From: Chloroflexota bacterium
GTDB taxonomy: Bacteria > Chloroflexota > Dehalococcoidia > Tepidiformales > Tepidiformaceae
Reading direction: 5' to 3'
NCBI GenBank assembly: GCA_016234445.1
Contig: JACRBT010000002.1
Coordinates: 62,001-126,000 of the forward strand
DNA: 64,000 bases
The notes below the pieces were generated by a model. It saw only the letters and a program-made list of their open reading frames with translations, was not told the origin of the DNA and made no database searches. A program made the translations under genes and the position numbers. Every line of letters begins with the position of its first letter. The first letter of the stretch is position 1. This document shows positions 9,730 through 18,587 of the stretch, piece by piece.

Positions 9730-10835
9730 CGGACGCGATCAAGACCGAACCGTTCGTCCTCAACATCGGGCCGCAGCACCCTTCGACGCACGGCGTCTTC
9801 CGGATCAAGGTGACCGTCGACGGCGAGAAGGTGCTCGACGCCGAGATGGTGATGGGCTACCTCCATCGGTCGATGGAGAAGCTGGCCGAAGAGCGCACTT
9901 ACACCCAGAACATCCCCTTTACCGACCGCACCGACTACCTGAGCTCGATGGCGAACAACCTGGGCTACTGCCTGGCGGTGGAGAAGCTGGCGGGCATCGG
10001 CGTCCCCGCCCGGGGCGACGCGATCCGCGTGATCATGGCGGAGCTGCAGCGCCTGGCGAGCCACTGCATGGCCGTGGGGGCGTTCACGAACGACACGGGC
10101 GCCTGGCAGACACCGGTCATGTGGGCCTTCCGTGAGCGCGAAAAGATCCTGGACATCTTCGAGATGACCTGCGGCGCCCGCCTCACCTGCAACTACATGC
10201 GCATCGGCGGCGTCGCCTTCGATCTCCCGGCGGCGTTCGAACCGGCGGTCCGGAAGCTGCTCAGGGAACTGGTGCCGTTCATCGACGAGATGGAAGGGCT
10301 CCTCGTCGGCAACGAGATCTTCCTCGCCCGGACGCGCGGGGTTGGCGTGCTGACGCCGGAGCAGGCGACGAACGCGAGCCTTTCGGGGCCGCTCCTGCGG
10401 GGCTCGGGCATCGCCTGGGACCTCCGCAAGGCCGACCCCTACTGCGGCTACGAGCAGTACGACTTCGACATCCCGATTGGGTACCAGGGCGACAGCTTCG
10501 ACCGCTTCATCGTGCGGATCGAAGAGATGCGCCAGAGCATCAAGATCATCAAGCAGGCGCTCGACGGGCTGCCGGGCGGGCCGCACAGCACGCAGGTGCC
10601 GCTGGCGCTGCGGCCGCCCCAGGGCGAGGCCTACGCCCGTGTCGAAGGCTCCCGCGGGGAACTTGGCTACTACCTCGTGAGCGACGACGGCCCTTCGCCC
10701 TATCGCTTCCACATCCGCGCCCCCAGCTTCATCAACCTCAGCGCGCTGAAGGAAATGACCGTGGGCGGCACGGTCGCAGACGCGATTGTCGTGCTCGGCT
10801 CGATCGACGTCGTCGTCGGGGAGATTGACCGCTGA
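9726..10835 (+). CDS. nuoD: NADH-quinone oxidoreductase subunit D
   Basis: LNIGPQHPSTHGVFRIKV, MEKLAEERTYTQNIPFTDRTDY, SEQ ending VVGEIDR. Confidence 0.97.
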   Translation: MTDAIKTEPFVLNIGPQHPSTHGVFRIKVTVDGEKVLDAEMVMGYLHRSMEKLAEERTYTQNIPFTDRTDYLSSMANNLGYCLAVEKLAGIGVPARGDAIRVIMAELQRLASHCMAVGAFTNDTGAWQTPVMWAFREREKILDIFEMTCGARLTCNYMRIGGVAFDLPAAFEPAVRKLLRELVPFIDEMEGLLVGNEIFLARTRGVGVLTPEQATNASLSGPLLRGSGIAWDLRKADPYCGYEQYDFDIPIGYQGDSFDRFIVRIEEMRQSIKIIKQALDGLPGGPHSTQVPLALRPPQGEAYARVEGSRGELGYYLVSDDGPSPYRFHIRAPSFINLSALKEMTVGGTVADAIVVLGSIDVVVGEIDR

Positions 10836-12103
10836 TGGCCCTCCCGACGCTGGTCACTGAACACTGGTACGACCTTCGCGACCTTTCGAACCTCTCGCGG
10901 GAGATCCTCGAAGGCGCCGACAAGATCCTCCCGCACGGGATTGTCTACGTGCTGGCGGCGCTCATCGGCTTCGTGGCGAGCTTCCTCATCTTCGTCCTGC
11001 CGTCGCAGCTGATCGTCGGCGTCTACGGCGAGCGCAAGCTCATCGGGCGGATGCAGTCGCGCTACGGGCCAAACCGGGTCGGCCCCTTCGGGCTGCTCCA
11101 GCCGATCGCGGACGCGATCAAGCTGATGCAGAAGGAAGCGCTGACGCCGAAGGGCGCGGACCGGGCGGTGATGTACCTGGCGCCGATCATCTTCGTGGCG
11201 CCGGCGGTGTTGTTGTTCGCGGTCATCCCCTTCGGGCCGAAGATGATCCTCGCCGACATCAACCCGGCGCTGCTCTATTTCCTCGCCGTGTCGTCGTTGC
11301 CGGTGCTGGCGGCGTTCATGGCCGGGTGGAGCGCGAACAACAAGTACAGCCTCTTCGGGGCGATGCGGATCGTGGCGATGTCGATCAGCTACGAGGTGCC
11401 GCTGGTGCTGGCGCTGCTCGGCGTGGTCCTCTTCACGGGGACCACGAGCCTGCAGGAGATGGTCCTCTGGCAGAAGCACTTCGACATCTGGATCGTCTTC
11501 CTCCAGCCACTGGCGCTGGCGATCTACTTCATCGCGGTGAGCGCGGAGCTGAACCGCACGCCCACCGACATCGCCGAGGCCGAGTCGGAGATCGTCGCCG
11601 GCTACCTGACCGAGTACTCGGGCATGAAGTGGGGCCTGTTCTACGGCATGGACATCGGCTACGCGCTGGCGGCCTCGGCCTTTGCGGCGACGGTCTTCCT
11701 CGGCGGCTGGTCGATGTTTGGGCTCGACAAATGGGTGCCGCCCTGGATGATCATCATCGGCAAGACCCACCTTTTCTACTTCGTCTTCATCTGGACACGG
11801 GGGACGCTCCCGCGGCTCCGGATCGACCAGCTGATGGCGTTCGCGTGGAAGTTCATGCTGCCGGTGGCGCTGCTGAACCTCGTGCTGGTGGCGACGGAGC
11901 GGATGCTCTGGGTGGAGCAGGAGCTCGACGACAGCTACCTCTACATCTTTGCGGTCGTGAACATCTGGGCGGCGCTGGGCGCGATCTGGGCGTGGTCGCG
12001 GTTCCTCGGCTACCGGCCGGAGCGCAACCCGGTCCGGGCGCGGCTGGTGAACGAAGCGGGCGGGTACGTCCCGGTCCCGGAAGCGGCGAAGGGGGGCAAG
12101 TGA
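10835..12103 (+). CDS. nuoH: NADH-quinone oxidoreductase subunit H
   Basis: ERKLIGRMQSRYGPNRVGPFGLLQPIADAIKLMQKE; RGTLPRLRIDQLMAFAWKFMLP. Confidence 0.97.
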   Translation: MALPTLVTEHWYDLRDLSNLSREILEGADKILPHGIVYVLAALIGFVASFLIFVLPSQLIVGVYGERKLIGRMQSRYGPNRVGPFGLLQPIADAIKLMQKEALTPKGADRAVMYLAPIIFVAPAVLLFAVIPFGPKMILADINPALLYFLAVSSLPVLAAFMAGWSANNKYSLFGAMRIVAMSISYEVPLVLALLGVVLFTGTTSLQEMVLWQKHFDIWIVFLQPLALAIYFIAVSAELNRTPTDIAEAESEIVAGYLTEYSGMKWGLFYGMDIGYALAASAFAATVFLGGWSMFGLDKWVPPWMIIIGKTHLFYFVFIWTRGTLPRLRIDQLMAFAWKFMLPVALLNLVLVATERMLWVEQELDDSYLYIFAVVNIWAALGAIWAWSRFLGYRPERNPVRARLVNEAGGYVPVPEAAKGGK

Positions 12104-12618
12104 TGGAGGGCTTCGGGGTCAACTTCGCCTTCTGGACGCTCTCGGCCGTGACGCTCGGCGCTGCTGGCGGGGTCGTCGTTTCGCGAAACCTGCTCCACGC
12201 GGTGCTGTTCCTCATCCTCGCGTTCATCGGCGTGGCTGGCTTCTTCGTGTTGCTCTCGGCCGAGTTCATCGCGATGGCGCAGGTGATCATCTACGTCGGG
12301 GCGATCTCGGTGCTGGTGCTCTTCGCGGTGCTGCTCACGCCGCGGGCGGGCCGCGACAACGGCGAGACGGCGATGGCCCTGCCAGCGTTGCTCCTCGCGA
12401 TCGCGGTGGCAACGGTGTTCATCTTCGTGGTCAACGACACCAACTGGACGACGGTGGCCAAGTCGCCGGAGCTGGCGACGGCCGAGCTCGGGACGGCATT
12501 GCTGTCGACCTGGGTGCTGCCGTTCGAACTCGCTTCCGTGCTGCTGACCGCTGCGCTGGTCGGGGCGATCATGCTGGTCCGGAGCCGCGAAGAGGAAGCG
12601 GAGGACGCGCTCGCATGA
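12103..12618 (+). CDS. nuoJ: NADH-quinone oxidoreductase subunit J
   Basis: NLLHAVLFLILAFIGVAGFFVLLSAEFIAMAQVIIYVGAISVLVLFAVLL. Confidence 0.95.
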   Translation: MEGFGVNFAFWTLSAVTLGAAGGVVVSRNLLHAVLFLILAFIGVAGFFVLLSAEFIAMAQVIIYVGAISVLVLFAVLLTPRAGRDNGETAMALPALLLAIAVATVFIFVVNDTNWTTVAKSPELATAELGTALLSTWVLPFELASVLLTAALVGAIMLVRSREEEAEDALA

Positions 12619-12929
12619 CGCTCGAACTCGAACACTTCCTCACTGTTGGCGCGCTCCTCTTCTCGCTGGGGCTCTTCGTGGCGCTGAGCAAGCGCAACGC
12701 CATCGGCGTGCTGATGGGCGTGGAACTGATGCTCAACGCGGTCAACCTGACGCTCCTGTCGTTCTCGCGGTTCTCCGTGAGCGAACGGCCGGTGGCGGGC
12801 CAAACCTTCGTCGTCTTCGTCATCACGGTTGCGGCGGCCGAAGCCGCGGTGGCGCTCGCGCTCGCCGTCTCGGTCTACCGCAACCGCCAAACGGTCGACA
12901 TCGACCGAATCAACCTGTTGAAGTCGTAA
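12615..12929 (+). CDS. nuoK: NADH-quinone oxidoreductase subunit K
   Basis: NAIGVLMGVELMLNAVNLTLLSFSRF; VVFVITVAAAEAAVALALAVSVYRN. Confidence 0.96.
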   Translation: MTLELEHFLTVGALLFSLGLFVALSKRNAIGVLMGVELMLNAVNLTLLSFSRFSVSERPVAGQTFVVFVITVAAAEAAVALALAVSVYRNRQTVDIDRINLLKS

Positions 12930-12933
12930 GCCT

Positions 12934-13131
12934 ATGTGGGTCGAATTCATGTCCGTCCGAAACGCCTACCTGGCAGAGACCTGGCGCGAGCTTTTCGCCG
13001 CCGAGGGTCTTTCCGTGCGCATCATCCCGCCGATCGGCCGGGGCGAGGCGGCGGCGATGACCGACCCGCGCACCCTTTACGTCCCCACGGGCAAGGCCCA
13101 CGTCGCCCGCGAAATCCTGAGGAAGATCTAG
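12934..13131 (+). CDS. Small conserved-looking protein embedded in nuo operon (DUF2007-like in pattern, tentative)
   Basis: 65-aa ORF filling the gap between nuoK and nuoL (4 bp after nuoK stop, 3 bp before nuoL start): MWVEFMSVRNAYLAETWRELFAAEGLSVRIIPPIGRGEA...YVPTGKAHVAREILRKI. Confidence 0.7.
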   Translation: MWVEFMSVRNAYLAETWRELFAAEGLSVRIIPPIGRGEAAAMTDPRTLYVPTGKAHVAREILRKI

Positions 13132-13134
13132 CCC

Positions 13135-15102
13135 ATGCCCTTCCTCCTGGCCGAAACCGTGACCGCAGCCCCCGACGTCGAAGAGTGGATGCTCTGGGCG
13201 ATCCTCCTGAGCCCGCTCATCGCCTGGGGACTGATCGTGCTTTATTTCCGGAAGCTGCCCGCGATCGCCGGATACCTCGCGATCGCGGGCGTTGGCGCCG
13301 CCTGCGTGATGTCGTTCGTGGCGTTCTTCGCGACGGTCGACGCCGACGGGGCGATCCTCCAGCACACGCACGAGTGGTTCACGGCGGGGCCGCTGACGGT
13401 GAACCTGGGCGTCCGGCTGGACGGCCTGACGGCGGTGATGCTGGTGGTGGTGACCACGGTCTCGCTGCTGGTGCAGGTGTATTCGAACGGGTACATGGCC
13501 GGCGACCCGGGCTACGGGCGCTACTTCGCGCACATGTGCCTGTTCACGACGTCGATGCTTGGCCTCGTCCTGGCGGACAACCTCTTCATGCTCTTCATCT
13601 TCTGGGAGCTGGTGGGCCTGAGCAGCTACCTGCTGATCGGTTTCTGGTTCCACAAGCCGAGTGCCGCCGCGGCCGCGAAGAAGGCGTTCATCGTCACGCG
13701 CATCGGCGACCTCGGGCTGCTTGCGGCGCTGCTGCTGGTGTGGACGCGGGCGGACACTTTCGACATCGCGGCCATCCAGGAATGGGCAGCGAGTGGCAGC
13801 CCCGAAGGCTACATCGTCACGCTCTTCGCCCTTGGCATCTTTGCGGGGGCGGCGGGCAAGAGCGCCCAGTTCCCGCTCCACGTCTGGCTGCCGGACGCGA
13901 TGGAGGGCCCGACGCCGGTCTCGGCCCTCATCCATGCGGCGACGATGGTGGCGGCGGGCGTCTACCTCGTGGCGCGGTTCTTCCCCGTCTTCGAAGCCTC
14001 GCACGACGCGGCGCAGACCGTCGCCTGGATTGGGGCGATCACGGCCATCGTGGCGGCGACGATTGCGCTGGTCCAGACGGACTTCAAGCGGGTGCTGGCC
14101 TATTCGACGGTGAGCCAGCTCGGCTACATGATGCTGGCCCTCGGCGCCTTCGGGTACGTGGCGGCGATCTTCCACCTCTTCACGCACGCCTTCTTCAAGG
14201 CGCTCCTCTTCCTCGGAAGCGGCTCCGTGAACCACTCCACGAACACCTTCGACATGCGGAAGATGGGCGGGCTCCGGAAGCACATGCCGATCACCTTCTG
14301 GACGTTCGTGATCGGCTCGCTCAGCCTCTCGGGCATCTTCCCGTTGGCGGGGTTCTGGTCGAAGGACGAGATCCTGCTGGACGCGTGGAGGGAGAACCGG
14401 GGACTCTGGGTCTGCGCCTTCGTCGTCGCCTTCCTGACGGCGTTCTACATGTTCCGGGCCATCTTCCTGACCTTCTTCGGGACGTATAAGGGCGGCGAGC
14501 CCGTGGACCACCACGACGAGGACTCGCACTTCCACGGCGACCCCGCCCACCCGCACGAGTCGCCGTGGGTGATGACGGCGCCGCTGCTGATCCTTGCGGT
14601 GCCGGCGATCGCGGCGGGCTGGCTCAACATCAGCGGGGGACCGATCGACAGCTGGTTCGCGGACCTGCTGAACGGCGCCCTTCCGCACGTCCACGAACAC
14701 GGGAGCGCCTTCGAGTGGGGGATCGCGCTGAGTTCCTCCGCGGTGGCCCTTGCCGGGATCGGGCTCGCGTGGGTCATCTACTACAAGCGCTGGGTCACCT
14801 CGAAGTCCATCCGCGACGTCGCCCTGCCTGTTTCCGTGGTCTTCGAAAACAAGTACTTCCTGGACCGGCTGTACGAGGACTTCTTCGTGCGGACGGTGCT
14901 GCAGCGCGGCTGGAACCGGCTGTTGGAGCTGAACGACAAGTACGTGGTGGACGGCGCCGTCAACGGGGCCGGGACCTCGGCCCGGTGGGTGAGCGGCCAG
15001 CTCCGCGCCATCCAGAACGGGCAAATGCAAACGTATGGCATCGGCATTGCTGCCGGCGTCGTCATCGTGGTCGTCGCGGTGTTCGCGGCGAACCCGCTGT
15101 AG
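13135..15102 (+). CDS. nuoL: NADH-quinone oxidoreductase subunit L
   Basis: ELVGLSSYLLIGFWF, LPDAMEGPTPVSALIHAATMVAAGVYLVARF. Confidence 0.97.
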   Translation: MPFLLAETVTAAPDVEEWMLWAILLSPLIAWGLIVLYFRKLPAIAGYLAIAGVGAACVMSFVAFFATVDADGAILQHTHEWFTAGPLTVNLGVRLDGLTAVMLVVVTTVSLLVQVYSNGYMAGDPGYGRYFAHMCLFTTSMLGLVLADNLFMLFIFWELVGLSSYLLIGFWFHKPSAAAAAKKAFIVTRIGDLGLLAALLLVWTRADTFDIAAIQEWAASGSPEGYIVTLFALGIFAGAAGKSAQFPLHVWLPDAMEGPTPVSALIHAATMVAAGVYLVARFFPVFEASHDAAQTVAWIGAITAIVAATIALVQTDFKRVLAYSTVSQLGYMMLALGAFGYVAAIFHLFTHAFFKALLFLGSGSVNHSTNTFDMRKMGGLRKHMPITFWTFVIGSLSLSGIFPLAGFWSKDEILLDAWRENRGLWVCAFVVAFLTAFYMFRAIFLTFFGTYKGGEPVDHHDEDSHFHGDPAHPHESPWVMTAPLLILAVPAIAAGWLNISGGPIDSWFADLLNGALPHVHEHGSAFEWGIALSSSAVALAGIGLAWVIYYKRWVTSKSIRDVALPVSVVFENKYFLDRLYEDFFVRTVLQRGWNRLLELNDKYVVDGAVNGAGTSARWVSGQLRAIQNGQMQTYGIGIAAGVVIVVVAVFAANPL

Positions 15103-15112
15103 GAGGGGCGCG

Positions 15113-16576
15113 GTGGAACTGACGATCCTTGTCTTCCTGCCCGCCGCCGCCGGCGTCCTGGCGTTGCTCCTGCCGAAGCAGTACGAGGGCTACGCGAAGT
15201 ACATCGCCTTGCTCGGGAGCCTGGCGGCCCTCGCGCTCTCCATCTACCTCTTCTTCGACTTCGACAGTGGCGCCGGCGGCTTCCAGTACGTCGTCAACGA
15301 GGACTGGGTCGACGTCGGCGCCTTCAACCTCCGCTACCACCTCGGCGTCGACGGGCTGAGCATGCCGCTCGTCGTCCTGACCACCTGCCTGACGCTGGCC
15401 TCGGTGCTGGTCTCGTTCAGCGTGACCCAGCGGCAGCGGGCCTACTACGCCTGCCTGATGATCCTGAGCACGTCGGTCCTGGGCGTGTTCACGGCCCTGG
15501 ACTTCATGCTCTTCTTTCTTTTCTGGGAGCTGGAACTCTTCCCGATGTTCCTCCTCATCGCCGTCTGGGGGTCCGGGCGGAAGGAGTACTCGGCGACGAA
15601 GTTCGTGCTCTACACAATCGCCGGCTCCGCCTTCATGCTCGTCGGCATCCTGACGCTGGCGTTCAGCGCGAACACCTTCGACATCGTCCAGCTGGGGCAG
15701 CAGGCGTCGTTCGAGAACCCGGTGATCCCCCTGGGGCTGGCGTTCTTCTTCCTGCTCGTGGGCTTCGCGGTGAAGCTACCTATCGTACCGCTGCACACCT
15801 GGCTCCCGGACGCCCACAGCGACGCCCCGACCGCGGTCTCGGTGATGCTGGCAGGCGTGCTCCTGAAGATGGGCGGCTACGGCATCCTCCGGATGTGCGT
15901 CACGATCCTTCCCGAGCAGGCCGACGACTACAGCATCTGGTTCGCCGCGGTGGGCGCGGTGAGCGTGCTCTACGGGGCGTTCATCACGCTGCGGCAGACG
16001 GACGTGAAGCGGCTGATCGCCTACTCCTCGGTGAGCCACATGGGGCTGGTGCTCCTCGGGATCGGCGCGCTCGGGCAGACGGGAATGGTCGGCGCGACCT
16101 ACCAGATGCTCGCGCACGGCGTCGTGACGGGCCTCCTCTTCGTGATGGTGGGCCTGATGTACGAACGGACCCACACGCGCGAAATCAGCCGCCTCGGCGG
16201 GCTCGCGCGGCAGATGCCCCTGATCACGACCGGGTTGGTGTTCGCGGGCTTCGCCAGCCTCGGGCTGCCGGCCCTGGCCGGGTTCGTGGCCGAGGTCACG
16301 GTCTTCCTGGGGACGTTCCAGCGCTACGAATGGGCGGTGCTGATGTCGATCTTCGGCGTCGTGCTCTCGGCCGGGTACATCCTCTGGACGCTCCAGCGGG
16401 TGGTCTTCGGGCCGGTGCGGCATGAATGGGACGGCGTGACCGACCAGAAGCAGTGGTGGGAGCACTCCGTGGTCCTGGGGCTGGCCTCGCTCGTGGTCCT
16501 GCTCGGGGTGTATCCCGCGATCGTGATGGACATGCTGAACCCGGCGATCCAGGGCATCGTGGAGAGGGTGGGCTGA
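15113..16576 (+). CDS. nuoM: NADH-quinone oxidoreductase subunit M
   Basis: AGGAGG RBS; FWELELFPMFLLIAVWG, LHTWLPDAHSDAPTAVSVMLAGVLLKMGGYGILR. Confidence 0.97.
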   Translation: MELTILVFLPAAAGVLALLLPKQYEGYAKYIALLGSLAALALSIYLFFDFDSGAGGFQYVVNEDWVDVGAFNLRYHLGVDGLSMPLVVLTTCLTLASVLVSFSVTQRQRAYYACLMILSTSVLGVFTALDFMLFFLFWELELFPMFLLIAVWGSGRKEYSATKFVLYTIAGSAFMLVGILTLAFSANTFDIVQLGQQASFENPVIPLGLAFFFLLVGFAVKLPIVPLHTWLPDAHSDAPTAVSVMLAGVLLKMGGYGILRMCVTILPEQADDYSIWFAAVGAVSVLYGAFITLRQTDVKRLIAYSSVSHMGLVLLGIGALGQTGMVGATYQMLAHGVVTGLLFVMVGLMYERTHTREISRLGGLARQMPLITTGLVFAGFASLGLPALAGFVAEVTVFLGTFQRYEWAVLMSIFGVVLSAGYILWTLQRVVFGPVRHEWDGVTDQKQWWEHSVVLGLASLVVLLGVYPAIVMDMLNPAIQGIVERVG

Positions 16577-18039
16577 TGGACGGCATCGACATCGTTGGCC
16601 CGCAGGTAGCCGTCCTCGGAGGCGCCGGCCTCATCCTCCTCGTCGACGCACTCTTCCCGCAGCAACGAAAGCTGCTTCCGTACATTGCGCTCGTCGCGCT
16701 GGCGGCTTCTGCCCTCTGGACGACGTCGTGGGTGAGCCGGGACGAGTACGGTGCGGCCTTCGACGGCACGCTCATGCTCGACAAGTACGCGGTCTTCTTC
16801 TACTACCTCTTCGCCGGGATCACGGCGACGGTGGTGCTTGCCTCGATTGACTGGGTCGACCGCGAAGGGCGCGGGCAGGGCGAGTATTATGCCCTCGTCC
16901 TCACCACCTGCTCGGGGCTGATGTTCCTCTCGGCTTCACGCGACCTGATCACGATCTTCGTGTCGCTGGAGTTGTCGTCGATCCCGCAGTACATCCTCGC
17001 CGGGTGGGGGAAAGACCAGCGTTCGAGCGAAGCGGGCTTGAAGTACCTTCTCCTCGGGGCGGTCGCTTCGTCGCTCCTGCTGTACGGGATGGCGCTGCTC
17101 TACGGTTTCAGCGGGAGCACGTTGCTGCCGGAGATCGCGACAGCTATCCGCGACGGCGGCGAGGCGAACCGGTCGCTGCTGATCCTCGCGTCGGTCCTCC
17201 TGATCGCGGGTTTCGGCTTCAAGATGGCGATCGTACCGTTCCAGATGTGGGTGCCGGACGTCTACCAGGGGGCGCCCACGCCGGTGGCCGCGTTCCTCTC
17301 GGTCGGCTCCAAGGCGGCGGCGTTCGCGGTGATCACGCGCGTCTTCATGGAAGGGCTCGCGCCGAAGTTCCTGAGCGACGACTGGTCGATGATCTTCGCG
17401 GTGATCGCGGCGGTCTCCATGACCGTGGGGAACGTGATGGCGATCGTCCAGACCGACATCAAGCGGATGCTGGGGTATTCGTCCGTGGCGCAGGCGGGCA
17501 CGTTCCTGATCGGGCTGGCCGCGATCTCGGCCGGTGGCGCGGACGAGTTCACCCTCGGCGCCAGCGGCGTGCTCCTCTTCCTCGCGGCTTATGCGTTCAC
17601 GAACCTCGGGGCGTTCATCGCGATCATCGCCATCTCCCAGAAACTGGGAAGCGACCAGATCAAGGACTACGCCGGGATGTGGAGGCGGTCGCCCCTGCTC
17701 ACGCTGGCGCTCGGCATCTGCCTGGTGTCGTTGACCGGCATCCCGCCGACGGTCGGGTTCTGGGGGAAGATGTACATCTTCAACGCCGGTATCCACGCGG
17801 ACCTCGCCTGGCTGGTCGTCATCGGTGTGCTGAACAGCGTCGTCTCCGGCTACTACTACCTGAGCGTTGCGCGGCAGATGTTCCTCGGCGACCCCGAAAG
17901 CGAGGAACCTGTGGGCGCCTCGCCGGCCCTGATGCTGGCCCTGACCGCGGCGACGGCCGGGGTGCTGGTGTTCGGCGTCATCCCGATGCCGCTGATCGAT
18001 GCGGCCCGGGACGCTGTGGCTACCCTGGCTATCGGGTAG
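16576..18039 (+). CDS. nuoN: NADH-quinone oxidoreductase subunit N
   Basis: SLELSSIPQYILAGW, FQMWVPDVYQGAPTPVAAFLSVGSKAAAFAV; ATGA overlap with nuoM. Confidence 0.97.
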   Translation: MDGIDIVGPQVAVLGGAGLILLVDALFPQQRKLLPYIALVALAASALWTTSWVSRDEYGAAFDGTLMLDKYAVFFYYLFAGITATVVLASIDWVDREGRGQGEYYALVLTTCSGLMFLSASRDLITIFVSLELSSIPQYILAGWGKDQRSSEAGLKYLLLGAVASSLLLYGMALLYGFSGSTLLPEIATAIRDGGEANRSLLILASVLLIAGFGFKMAIVPFQMWVPDVYQGAPTPVAAFLSVGSKAAAFAVITRVFMEGLAPKFLSDDWSMIFAVIAAVSMTVGNVMAIVQTDIKRMLGYSSVAQAGTFLIGLAAISAGGADEFTLGASGVLLFLAAYAFTNLGAFIAIIAISQKLGSDQIKDYAGMWRRSPLLTLALGICLVSLTGIPPTVGFWGKMYIFNAGIHADLAWLVVIGVLNSVVSGYYYLSVARQMFLGDPESEEPVGASPALMLALTAATAGVLVFGVIPMPLIDAARDAVATLAIG

Positions 18040-18042
18040 GCT

Positions 18043-18516
18043 GTGGCTGTGCCCCCGTATGACATCTCGCTCGAAGTAACAGAGGATTCGCCCGCCATCG
18101 ACGGCGGCGCCCTCACGGCCCTGGCCGAGCGCGTGATGGCCGGTGAGTCCGTCGCGGCTCAGACGGCGCTCGCGATCCTCGTGACGGACGACGACGAGGT
18201 CCGGGAGATGAACCGCCGCTTCCTGGGCGTGGACGAACCGACGGACGTGCTGTCGTTCCCGGACGAGGCGGACGACTTCGTCCAGGGGATCGCCGACCAG
18301 ACGCTGCTTGGCGACATCGCGATTTCGCTGCCCACGGCGGCGCGACAGGCCGAACAGATTGGCCACCCGCTCGACGCGGAGCTGGCGCACCTGCTGGTGC
18401 ACGGGATCCTGCACCTGTGCGGGTACGACCACGTTGGCAGCCCGGAGGAAGAGGCGCGCATGCGGTCGCGCGAAGAGCACTACCTGGGGGACCTGGGGCA
18501 CGTCCACCAGCACTGA
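18043..18516 (+). CDS. ybeY: Endoribonuclease YbeY (rRNA maturation)
   Basis: MNRRFLGVDEPTDVLSFP and HLLVHGILHLCGYDH zinc motif. Confidence 0.95.
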   Translation: MAVPPYDISLEVTEDSPAIDGGALTALAERVMAGESVAAQTALAILVTDDDEVREMNRRFLGVDEPTDVLSFPDEADDFVQGIADQTLLGDIAISLPTAARQAEQIGHPLDAELAHLLVHGILHLCGYDHVGSPEEEARMRSREEHYLGDLGHVHQH

Positions 18517-18587
18517 GCCGGGAGCGCGGGAACTCTCTCTTGCTCGGCACATGTGTTCTATACTGAGGTCAACCAGCCCGGAAAGAG

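Noticed and set aside
12910-15030. 706-aa minus-strand ORF
   Set aside because: Fully antisense to nuoL; His/Arg/Asp-rich shadow reading frame.
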